Assembly: GCA_009837355.1 (NCBI GenBank)
Contig: VXTR01000039.1
Coordinates: forward strand, 4,128 to 64,798
DNA length: 60,671 nucleotides
DNA from: Chloroflexota bacterium
GTDB lineage: Bacteria > Chloroflexota > Dehalococcoidia > Lucifugimonadales > UBA3495
Reading direction: 5' to 3'
Below are positions 40,021 through 46,838 of the stretch, piece by piece. The stretch's first letter is position 1. The number at the start of each line of letters is the position of its first letter. The notes under the pieces were generated by a model. The model was given only the letters and a program-made list of their open reading frames with translations, was not told where the DNA came from and made no database searches. The translations under genes were made by a program, and so were the position numbers.

Positions 40021-41591
40021 AGCGCCGGGGAGAGGCCCGTCATGTCGTACACCAAGTCCATGCGCAGGCTGTGGCGGACCCAGTCGGCGAGGCGGTCGTA
40101 CTCGCGGTCGCGGGCCACGTCAACACCCTCAGGCAGGGTAACGCCCCTGCGGCGGGCCAGTTCGCCGAGGACGGCGCGGCGCACGCCGGCGTTGTGGAAC
40201 AGGCCGTGGATGTAGGTTCCGAGCACGCGGCCGGAGGCGTCCAGCGCGCCGTCCAGGGACGTGGCCGGCGTTATGGGGGCGTCGGCCCGGTCGTTGACGG
40301 CGAAGGGCGGGATGAATCCCTCGCCGACGGTGCGGCCCATGTGAATCTCGTAGCCGACTACGTTCTCGCCGGCCGCGCCGGAGAGCAGGCCGCCGGCCTT
40401 GCCGGCCTCGGCGCGCACGGTGGCCTGCACGCGGTGGGTCTCCTTGCTGCCCTCAAACGTGGTTGACAGGGGCAGCAGGCCCAAACCGTCCGCCTGACCG
40501 ATGGTCGATTCGATGCCGTCGGGGTCGTATAGGGTTTCGCCGAGCATCTGGTAGCCGCCGCAGATGCCGATGACGGAGGAGCCGCCGGCGACGGAGTCGG
40601 CCAACGCGCGGGACAGGCCCTGCTGTTCCATCCAGAGCAGGTCGGGGATGGTGGTTTTGCTGCCGGGCAGGATTACCAGGTCGGGGCGGCCCAGGCGGTC
40701 GCCGTGCTGCACGTAGCGCAAGGCGACGCCGGGCTCACGGGCGAGGGGGTCGAAGTCGTCGAAGTTGGAGATGTGGGGCACCTGGACCACGGCGACGTCA
40801 AGCACGGCGGCGGCGGACGATGACGGAGGAGTGATTTCCAGGGCTACGGAGTCCTCTTCGGGGATGTGGATGTCGCGGAAGTGGTGAACGACGCCGACGA
40901 CGGGCTTGCCGGTGTAGTCTTCCAGCCAGGTGAGGCCGTCGGTGAGCAGGGAGGCGTCGCCGCGGAACTTGTTGATGAGCATACCCTTGACGGCGGCGCG
41001 TTCGGCGTCGTCGAGGAGTTGCAGGGTGCCCACCAGGGAGGCGAAGACGCCGCCGCGGTCGATGTCGCCGCAGAGCAGCACGGGGGCGTCGGCGTGGAGG
41101 GCGACGCGCATATTGACGATTTCGGTGGCCTTGAGGTTGATTTCGGCGGGGCTGCCGGCGCCTTCAATGACCACCACGTCGTGCTCGCGGCGCAGGGTGT
41201 CCAGCGACTGGGCAACCGAGTCCCACAGGGTGGCCTTGAGGTCGAAGTAGTCGCGGGCGCGGGCCGAGGTCAGGGGACGGCCCATGAGGACGACCTGGGC
41301 GTGGCTGTCGGCTTCGGGCTTGAGCAGGACGGGGTTCATCTCGGCGCGGGCCTCTACGCCGGCGGCTTCGGCCTGCACGGCCTGGGCGCGGCCGATTTCG
41401 GCGCCGTCGGGCGTTACGTAGGAGTTGTTGGACATATTCTGCGCTTTGAAGGGGGCAACACGCAGGCCGTCCTGGCGCAGGATGCGGCACAAGGCCGACA
41501 CCAGCACGCTCTTGCCCACGTGGGACGCGGTGCCCTGGACCATCAGGACGCGGCCCAGGGGGGCGGGCAATTCATTACCGACAACTGGCAT
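40017..41591 (-). CDS. cobQ: cobyric acid synthase
   Basis: A 524-residue two-domain amidotransferase. The N-terminal dethiobiotin-synthetase-like domain has LMVQGTASHVGKSVLVSALC, VAPFKAQNMSNNSYVTPDG, EMNPVLLKPEADSHAQVVL and VIEGAGSPAEINLK. The C-terminal class I glutaminase has VIGICGGYQMLGETLYDP (nucleophile Cys), then NVVGYEIHMGRT and GTYIHGLFHN with the catalytic His. It amidates four side chains of adenosylcobyrinic acid a,c-diamide. GGAGG precedes the ATG. It is first in the cobQ-cobU-pduX operon. No cobalamin riboswitch was recognised in the short leader. Confidence 0.95.
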   Translation of the reverse strand: MPVVGNELPAPLGRVLMVQGTASHVGKSVLVSALCRILRQDGLRVAPFKAQNMSNNSYVTPDGAEIGRAQAVQAEAAGVEARAEMNPVLLKPEADSHAQVVLMGRPLTSARARDYFDLKATLWDSVAQSLDTLRREHDVVVIEGAGSPAEINLKATEIVNMRVALHADAPVLLCGDIDRGGVFASLVGTLQLLDDAERAAVKGMLINKFRGDASLLTDGLTWLEDYTGKPVVGVVHHFRDIHIPEEDSVALEITPPSSSAAAVLDVAVVQVPHISNFDDFDPLAREPGVALRYVQHGDRLGRPDLVILPGSKTTIPDLLWMEQQGLSRALADSVAGGSSVIGICGGYQMLGETLYDPDGIESTIGQADGLGLLPLSTTFEGSKETHRVQATVRAEAGKAGGLLSGAAGENVVGYEIHMGRTVGEGFIPPFAVNDRADAPITPATSLDGALDASGRVLGTYIHGLFHNAGVRRAVLGELARRRGVTLPEGVDVARDREYDRLADWVRHSLRMDLVYDMTGLSPAL

Positions 41592-41622
41592 AAGGACCTC
41601 CGCGGTAATGATACCCTATTCA

Positions 41623-41651
41623 TTGACTGCCGGCCCGGCCTGGGGTATGGT
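41623..41651 (+). promoter_or_regulatory. sigma70-type promoter of the MaoC-SelW operon
   Basis: TTGACT (41623-41628), a 17-base spacer and TATGGT (41646-41651), about 50 bases before ATG 41702. It probably drives the plus-strand genes from 41702 to 45006. Confidence 0.6.
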
Positions 41652-41701
41652 AAATGCCGCTATGCACTTACCTTAGAATCACTGCCAGGGAGTGTGCCAA
41701 G

Positions 41702-42127
41702 ATGGCCGAACAAGACCTGCCCGTGTTCGTGTACGACGAAGTCGAAATCGGCGAAGAACTCGGCTCCTACGAATACCTGCTGACGCAGGAGATGGTTGAC
41801 CTGTACCGCAAGGCGGTGGACGACCCGGACGCGGTTTTCCCAACCATCGCGGTCAAGCACGACGCCACGTCGCTGGCCCTGGCCTACGACGACCAGACCG
41901 GCGGCATCAACGCGGGCAACGAAATCGACCTGCACAATCCGCCGGTGCCCGGCAAGAAAATCCGCGTTACCGGAAGGGTTCACGACAAGTACGTGCGGCG
42001 GGAGAAGCCCTACCTGGTCATCGAGGCTACCGCCACGGACGAGGATGGCCGGCTCATTGAGAAGATGCGCACCTACCAAATCAAGAAACCCGAGGAGTTG
42101 GGCAAAAAATGGCATCCGCAAGGCTAG
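41702..42127 (+). CDS. MaoC-like hotdog-fold protein, partner 1
   Basis: A 141-residue protein with the hotdog-fold pattern: FVYDEVEIGEELGSYEYLLT, DLYRKAVDDPDAVFPTIAVK, NEIDLHNPPVPGKKIRVTGR, YLVIEATATDEDGRLIEKMR. It resembles the FAS1-like dehydratase half of MaoC enzymes. AGGGAG precedes ATG 41702; a longer frame adds 16 residues without a good ribosome site. It overlaps partner 2 by 19 bases. The pair probably forms a heterodimer acting as an enoyl-CoA or hydroxyacyl-CoA hydratase, with substrate unknown. Confidence 0.75.
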   Translation: MAEQDLPVFVYDEVEIGEELGSYEYLLTQEMVDLYRKAVDDPDAVFPTIAVKHDATSLALAYDDQTGGINAGNEIDLHNPPVPGKKIRVTGRVHDKYVRREKPYLVIEATATDEDGRLIEKMRTYQIKKPEELGKKWHPQG

Positions 42128-42531
42128 ACAGCGAAACGCTGCCGGTAATTTCCAAGCACATCACGCAGGACGTCATCAACCAGTTTGAGTCGTGCGGCAT
42201 CCTGAACCGGGCGAACATCCACAACGACCCGGAGCTGGCCGCCAAGCGGCTGGGCACCACCTACGCTATCGCGTCGGGCCGCATGAGCATCGCCTTCTGC
42301 ACGGAGGCCATGCGCAAGTTCGTGGGGGCGGAGGACTTCCACCGCAGCGGCAACGTGAGCCTGAAGTTCCTGCGTCCGGTGAAGCACGGCGACACGGTAT
42401 CAGTGCACGGGCAGGTGAACAGCCGGCAGCCGCAGGACGACGGCAGCACGATGGTCGTGGTTGACGTGTACTGCGAAAACCAGAACGGTGACAAGACGGC
42501 CGTTGGGCAAGCGAGCGCGGTGGTTCGCTAG
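42109..42531 (+). CDS. MaoC-like hotdog-fold protein, partner 2
   Basis: A 140-residue hotdog-fold protein: ISKHITQDVINQFESCGILN, RANIHNDPELAAKRLGTTYA, GRMSIAFCTEAMRKFVGAED, SGNVSLKFLRPVKHGDTVSV. The NIHNDPELAAKRLGT segment takes the place of the MaoC D-x4-H dehydratase motif (here N-x-H-N-D-P), so a hydratase role is reasonable. The shared overlap with partner 1 implies equal production. Confidence 0.75.
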   Translation: MASARLDSETLPVISKHITQDVINQFESCGILNRANIHNDPELAAKRLGTTYAIASGRMSIAFCTEAMRKFVGAEDFHRSGNVSLKFLRPVKHGDTVSVHGQVNSRQPQDDGSTMVVVDVYCENQNGDKTAVGQASAVVR

Positions 42532-42572
42532 ACGGCTACGCCGGCGGGTATTCGATCAGGTTTGAGCGTGCG

Positions 42573-42929
42573 ATGACTACCGTAGTTGAATACCACGCCG
42601 AAAGGAGTTGGCACTTCCTCGACCTGGTGGACGATGAAGTTGAACGGGGCGAGTTGGAGGAGGCCAGCAACAAGTTGTGGGGCGCGGCCGCTCATGCCAT
42701 CAAGGCAGTGGCTGAGCGCAGGGAGTGGTCCCACGGCTCTCACCGAGATCTAGAGGAAACTGTGCTCCGCTTAGTTGATGACGAGGGCGCCACGCCGGAT
42801 CTATACACATATTACGCGTTGGCAAGCTGGCACCATTCACGCTTTTACGGCGGGCCGCCCAACGCTAACCAAATTCGGCACGGCAAGGGGAAAATGGCCG
42901 AATTCATCCGTATGCTGGAAAATTTGTGA
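42573..42929 (+). CDS. PaREP1-like (HEPN-superfamily) protein
   Basis: A 118-residue helical protein. EEASNKLWGAAAHAIKAVAE followed by RREWSHGSHRDLEETVLRLV and YYALASWHHSRFYGG corresponds to the PaREP1/PaREP8 domain, first known from archaeal repeated families and thought to be HEPN-related. Function is unknown; the family may bind nucleic acid or nucleotides. It stands between the MaoC pair and the selenoprotein gene on the same strand, with 41 bases before it and 69 after it. Confidence 0.7.
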   Translation: MTTVVEYHAERSWHFLDLVDDEVERGELEEASNKLWGAAAHAIKAVAERREWSHGSHRDLEETVLRLVDDEGATPDLYTYYALASWHHSRFYGGPPNANQIRHGKGKMAEFIRMLENL

Positions 42930-42998
42930 GCGAGGGGCCGTCTCTTGCCACCGAAGCGCATTGACCTGTTGAACGACCGCATTACAGGAGCAACCCGA

Positions 42999-43313
42999 AT
43001 GACCATGACCCGTTCCGAGTTCGGCAAAGTTGAAGTGGACATCGTCTATTGCGTGCCTTGAGGCTACCATGGCCTCGCCACGTGGCTGGCGACCGAGTTC
43101 TGGCGTTCGCAAAACGCCGGCGACATTGCGATCAAGCTGACTCCCGCCGACAAGGGCCGTTTGGAGATTTACCTGGACGGCGCGAAGATATTTGACCGCT
43201 ACGACGAGGAAGGGGACGAATATCCCGGCTACAGCAAGGTCAACGAACTGAAGATGGTCATCGCCGAGCGCGTCTTCGACGTGGAAGACGAGATGATGGC
43301 CGCCAACAACTGA
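42999..43313 (+). CDS. SelW/Rdx-family selenoprotein, Sec encoded by in-frame TGA
   Basis: Standard translation hides this gene because codon 21 (43059-43061) is TGA. Read through, it gives a 104-residue Rdx (SelW/SelT/SelH) protein. The N-terminal strand GKVEVDIVYCVP leads to the redox motif Cys18-Val-Pro-Sec21, then GYHGLATWLATEFW, matching the family YCVPCGYxxxATWLAxE with Sec in place of the second Cys. The strand RLEIYLDGAKIFDRYDEEG and a C-terminal helix (VNELKMVIAERVFDVEDEMM) follow. The frame stays open for 83 sense codons after the TGA and ends at TGA 43311-43313. AGGAG (42986-42990) stands eight bases before ATG 42999. A SECIS-like hairpin follows the TGA. The likely role is thiol redox protection in the cytoplasm. 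A pentapeptide gene starts six bases later. Confidence 0.85.
43059..43092 (+). promoter_or_regulatory. UGA-Sec codon and bacterial SECIS-like hairpin
   Basis: After TGA (43059-43061), TCGCCA (43075-43080) pairs with TGGCGA (43087-43092) around the loop CGTGGC. The loop starts 19 bases after the TGA and has G at its second position. This fits the bacterial SECIS rule of a small hairpin 16-37 bases downstream with an early loop G, recognised by SelB. It is read by eye, not computed. Confidence 0.65.
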
Positions 43314-43318
43314 ATGAA

Positions 43319-44020
43319 ATGGCAAACAACGAACACGTAGAAATCATCCGGGCCGGCAAGGGAGCGCTGGAATCCTGGCGGGCGGACAACCCCGAGGGGC
43401 AGCTGGACCTGCGGGCCGCCGACCTGAGCGGGCTGGACCTGGCAGGCGCCGACCTGCGGGGGAGCGACCTGCGCGGCGCGACGCTGGCCGGCGCCAAGCT
43501 CACCAAAGCGAACCTGTCGCGCTGCGACTTGCGGGCGGCCGACTTCACCGGGGCCGACCTTTACGGAGCTACGCTGGCGTCGGCGGAGATGGCCACGGCC
43601 ATCCTGCGCAACGTCAACCTGTTCTGGGCCGACCTGAAGCAGTCCAAGATGCAGGAATGCGTCCTGCAATGGTCTCGCCTGAACCGGGCGTCGTTCCTGA
43701 ACACCGACCTGACCGCCGCCGATTGCAGCCAGACCACGGCCATCGAGGTTGACCTGCGCTCCGCCAACCTGACCGACTCCAACTGGCAGGGAGCGAACAT
43801 GAACGGGGCCGACGTGAGCCGGGCCGTGATGCAGGGAGCGGATTTCACCAACGCCAAAATCCGCGATTCCATGTGGATTATGACCGACCTGCGGGGCGCG
43901 AACTTCAACCGGGCCAGCCTGCACCGCTGCGACATGACCATGGGCAAGTGGGACGATACGACCCAGTTCCCGCCCGGCTTCGACCCGAACCACATCGAAA
44001 ACCGGGTGGACGATTACTAA
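43319..44020 (+). CDS. pentapeptide-repeat protein
   Basis: A 233-residue protein. Residues ~1-30 (MANNEHVEIIRAGKGALESW) form a helical cap similar to that of the pentapeptide-TIR protein at 12337. Residues ~30-220 are repeats of the A(D/N)LxX type: ADLSGLDLAGADLRGSDLRG, then ANLSRCDLRAADFTGADLYG, and so on. They fold as a right-handed quadrilateral beta-helix. No effector domain is attached; the C-terminal WDDTTQFPPGFDPNHIENRV closes the helix. Function is unknown; known relatives mimic DNA, bind gyrase or act as scaffolds. It starts six bases after the selenoprotein stop. Confidence 0.88.
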   Translation: MANNEHVEIIRAGKGALESWRADNPEGQLDLRAADLSGLDLAGADLRGSDLRGATLAGAKLTKANLSRCDLRAADFTGADLYGATLASAEMATAILRNVNLFWADLKQSKMQECVLQWSRLNRASFLNTDLTAADCSQTTAIEVDLRSANLTDSNWQGANMNGADVSRAVMQGADFTNAKIRDSMWIMTDLRGANFNRASLHRCDMTMGKWDDTTQFPPGFDPNHIENRVDDY

Positions 44021-44028
44021 CCGGCGCC

Positions 44029-45006
44029 ATGGCTACCCTGCTGATAGCATCCCATGCGCCCGGCGCGGGCAAAACGGCAATCGCCGCCGGGCTCGCCAGA
44101 CTCTTTGAACGGAGCGGCGCATCGGTTTCCGTGTGCAAACCGTTGTCCCCGGCCGGCAGCGCCGATCCTGACGCCGGGTACTTTGCCGACGGGTTCGGCG
44201 GCAGCGCAGCGGTGGCGGAAGGCGACGACGCTGCGGCTTTGGACAACGCCGCCGACGCCGTGCGCTCCTTGTCAGGCAACAGCGATCACACCCTAGTGGA
44301 AGTCGCCAATCCGGTGAGCGGCTCGGGCTTAGCGTCGCCGTTGACGGCGGGGTTGGTGGAGCGGCTCTCGGCGCGGGTTATCGCCGTTTTTAGATACGAT
44401 GCACAGCTGTCGGCCGTGGCGGTATCCGGCGCGGTGGCCCCCCTAGGCGACGCCCTGGCCGGCGTGATAGTCAACCAGACCCCGCGCTACCGGGTCGCCG
44501 AAGTTGGGGCGATGCTGACGGAAGCGGCTACCGTCGGGATTACGGCAATGGCTGCACTGCCGGAAGACCGTGCGATGCTCTCGCTGACAATGAAGCAGTT
44601 GGCGCAGCAACTGGGCGGACAATGGGAGCTGGAACCCTCGGACGGGGAGGACTGGATTGACCGCTTCCTCATCGGCGGGAACATCATGGACTCCGGCACC
44701 GGCTACTTCGGGCGCTACCCTCACCAAGCGGTCATCACGCGGGCGGAACGGCCCGACATCCAGATGGCGAGCCTGATGCAGGACACGCGCTGCCTGGTGC
44801 TGACCGGCGGGGGGCGGCCCACCGAGTACATCCGCGTGGAGGCGGCGAAGCGGGACGTGCCGGTGCTGCTGGTGGACGGCGGGACGGTGGCGACTGCCGA
44901 CGCGGTGGGCAACCTGCTGGGCGCAGTGGTTCCCTACCACGCGCACAAGGCCGAGCGGATGGCCGACCTGCTGGCGGAGCGGATTGACCTAGCGGCAGTG
45001 TTGTAG
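44029..45006 (+). CDS. P-loop (BioD/CobQ-like) NTPase with DRTGG domain
   Basis: A 325-residue protein like the N-terminal half of long phosphotransacetylases. The P-loop ASHAPGAGKTAIAAGL opens it, and ARVIAVFRYDAQLSA and LAGVIVNQTPRYR lie in the BioD-like domain. The DRTGG domain is at the C-terminus: LIGGNIMDSGTGYFGRYPHQ, ITRAERPDIQMASL, LVLTGGGRPTEYIRVEAAKR. Such stand-alone proteins are thought to sense nucleotides or acyl phosphates. ATG 44029 is at the P-loop start; a longer frame would run into the pentapeptide gene. It probably ends the plus-strand operon; a composite repeat follows. Confidence 0.8.
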   Translation: MATLLIASHAPGAGKTAIAAGLARLFERSGASVSVCKPLSPAGSADPDAGYFADGFGGSAAVAEGDDAAALDNAADAVRSLSGNSDHTLVEVANPVSGSGLASPLTAGLVERLSARVIAVFRYDAQLSAVAVSGAVAPLGDALAGVIVNQTPRYRVAEVGAMLTEAATVGITAMAALPEDRAMLSLTMKQLAQQLGGQWELEPSDGEDWIDRFLIGGNIMDSGTGYFGRYPHQAVITRAERPDIQMASLMQDTRCLVLTGGGRPTEYIRVEAAKRDVPVLLVDGGTVATADAVGNLLGAVVPYHAHKAERMADLLAERIDLAAVL

Positions 45007-45044
45007 CCGCGGTGGTTTCCGGCCCCGTATCAAGTAAGGGGTGA

Positions 45045-45090
45045 CCCCGCATCGCAGTGCGGGGCAGGCTGTTCTTTCGCCGGAATGACG
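45045..45090. repeat. composite dispersed repeat: hairpin plus half of family A
   Basis: CCCCGCA (45045-45051) pairs with TGCGGGG (45058-45064) around TCGCAG. It is followed by TTTCGCCGGAATGACG (45075-45090), the right half of the 13638 and 58301 elements. It lies between convergent genes and may double as a transcription end. Confidence 0.65.
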
Positions 45091-45104
45091 GCAGGAGAGG
45101 TCGT

Positions 45105-45398
45105 TTAGTCCTGCATTTGGAAGCGCTCGGATTCGGGGGGACGGGCCCACAGTTCGTCGGCGCCGGCCATGGCCACGGCACGTTCCGGGCTGGCGCGCCA
45201 GGCGTCGTAAATCTCGTTGCTGTCCCAGGTTACCAGGGTGGAGATTTTGGTGGGGTCGGACAGGGAGATAAAGGTCTGCCGCGCGCCGAAGCCGGGGGCC
45301 CGGCTCTGGGCCTGGCCGTTGCCTTCGAGCAGGGCTTTGGCCTCGGCAATCTTGTCCGCCTTGGCCCAGTGGTGAGTGAGTACGCCAACCATTGCCAT
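45105..45398 (-). CDS. small dimeric alpha/beta-barrel (ABM-like) protein
   Basis: A 97-residue protein of the antibiotic-biosynthesis-monooxygenase/dimeric ferredoxin-like fold outline: MAMVGVLTHHWAKADKIAEA, GARQTFISLSDPTKISTLVT, WDSNEIYDAWRASPERAVAM. Such proteins act as small monooxygenases or as binding proteins. ATG 45398 is chosen because GGAG stands nine bases upstream; the ATG five codons earlier lacks a site. It follows nhaA on the same strand (58 bases). Confidence 0.6.
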   Translation of the reverse strand: MAMVGVLTHHWAKADKIAEAKALLEGNGQAQSRAPGFGARQTFISLSDPTKISTLVTWDSNEIYDAWRASPERAVAMAGADELWARPPESERFQMQD

Positions 45399-45456
45399 GT
45401 TCAAGGTCTCCATGGGTCATTGTGGGTGAGTGTGGTCATGGGTGGATTCGTCCGCG

Positions 45457-46773
45457 TCAGTGGTGGCGGGTCCACGGGAGGTCGAGGCGAAACGTAAGGC
45501 CTTCCTGCCGCACGTGCAGCAGTTTGCCGAGAATGTAGGCGACCAGGGCGGCGACGATGCTGAACACCGCGCCCATTTTGCCGGGTTCCTGGAAGGGTGA
45601 ATCTCCGGGGAAGGCTTTGCCGGCCACGAACAGGGCGACGGTCAAGCCCAAGCCGGCGATGACGCCGGTAACGACCAGATGCCGGACATCCATGCCATCG
45701 GGCAGGGGGAATCCGACCCGGGCGGCCAGCCACGAGAAAATCGTGACGCCGATGCCCTTGCCCACGATGAGCGATACCAGCACCATCATCGTGACCAGGC
45801 CGATGCTGGAAAAGGCCACGCCGGCGTTGGCGAAAGCGAAGAAGAAGAGGCCGAAGTCCACGAAGAGTTTGAGATGGTGCTCGAACTGCTCCAGCACGCT
45901 GTGTCCTGCGTGTTCGGCGTCGGTGGCGTGGGGATGGGGCGCGGATATGCCCTCGTGGGAGTGAGCATGTTCCGCTTGGGTTACGTTGCCGTGGCCGTTG
46001 GTGTGGGGCATGAAGGGCACGATGGGAGCCAGAGCCAGGGCCGGCTCCACGCCGGCGCCGGCCAGGCCAACCCAGGAAAGCCCGCCTCCGGTCAGGATGT
46101 ACACGGGCCACCAGCGGACGCGCAGCTTGCGCAGAAGGTACACGACAGCCATGCCGCCCACTACGAACAGCAGCCAGAGGGGTTCCACCGGATGGACCGG
46201 GTCGGGGTAAAAGACGGCGATGATGACGAGGCCGATGGCATCGTCAACCACGGCGAGGAGGAGGAGGAAGTTCACCGCCGGATGCAGGGGGCCGAAGACG
46301 ACCCTTGCCACCAGCCAGGCCAGGGCGATGTCGGTGGCGGTGGGAATGGCCCAGCCGTTGGCGACGGCGCCGAAGTCGTCGGTGCCGCCGTAGAAGATCC
46401 AGGTCATGGCGAAATACATCGCCACCGGCCCGACCACGCCGCCCAGGGTGCCAACCAGGGGGTTGATGGCGCGGCGCAGGGGGTTGAGCACGCCTCCCGG
46501 CAGCGTGGATTCGGCAATCTCCTTGGCCGCGATGCCAAAGAAGAGGCACATGAACATCCCGTTGATGATGAAGTGGATGGTCAGGTCGTGGCCAAAGACG
46601 GCGGCGGATTTGCCGAGAGGATGGAAGTCCACCACCTGGTGGTACCAGTGTGGGTTGACGTTGGCGGCGACCAAGCCGAGCACGACGCCGGCGATGAGCG
46701 GCAGGGAGAACTCCTGCAGCAGGTTGACGACCCGCACTAGCGGGTGAACGTCTGGAACGTGGGCGTGGTGCAT
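45457..46773 (-). CDS. nhaA: NhaA-type Na+/H+ antiporter with His-rich insert
   Basis: A 438-residue membrane protein with about 12 hydrophobic segments. NhaA signatures are present: FIINGMFMCLFFGIAAKEIA, WAIPTATDIALAWLVARVVF, and LLLAVVDDAIGLVIIAVFY, with the ion-binding Asp177-Asp178. GLTVALFVAGKAF is in the C-terminal half. It exchanges Na+ or Li+ for H+ to hold pH and salt balance, as expected in a marine cell. Residues ~257-300 form an unusual cytoplasmic-type loop with many His (for example HAHSHEGISAPHPHATDAEH), longer than in E. coli NhaA. This could sense pH or bind metal. Confidence 0.92.
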   Translation of the reverse strand: MHHAHVPDVHPLVRVVNLLQEFSLPLIAGVVLGLVAANVNPHWYHQVVDFHPLGKSAAVFGHDLTIHFIINGMFMCLFFGIAAKEIAESTLPGGVLNPLRRAINPLVGTLGGVVGPVAMYFAMTWIFYGGTDDFGAVANGWAIPTATDIALAWLVARVVFGPLHPAVNFLLLLAVVDDAIGLVIIAVFYPDPVHPVEPLWLLFVVGGMAVVYLLRKLRVRWWPVYILTGGGLSWVGLAGAGVEPALALAPIVPFMPHTNGHGNVTQAEHAHSHEGISAPHPHATDAEHAGHSVLEQFEHHLKLFVDFGLFFFAFANAGVAFSSIGLVTMMVLVSLIVGKGIGVTIFSWLAARVGFPLPDGMDVRHLVVTGVIAGLGLTVALFVAGKAFPGDSPFQEPGKMGAVFSIVAALVAYILGKLLHVRQEGLTFRLDLPWTRHH

Positions 46774-46838
46774 AAACGGTATGGAGAACTGGCCTGGGCC
46801 GAATTGCCAGCGGACATTTTACCACGCAACACTAAGGG

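Noticed and set aside
41592-41701. Cobalamin riboswitch upstream of cobQ
   Set aside because: The leader to cobQ is very short and shows no B12-box-like segment; only a plus-strand promoter is evident.
42999-43313. Reading the SelW-like gene as a pseudogene broken by a nonsense mutation
   Set aside because: The TGA falls exactly at the second redox position of CxxC/U, the rest of the frame is intact, and a SECIS-like hairpin follows. A random stop would rarely meet all three.
42837-43325. Minus-strand frame covering the selenoprotein region
   Set aside because: It has no ribosome site or recognisable motif, whereas the plus-strand frame with TGA as Sec encodes a complete Rdx-family protein.
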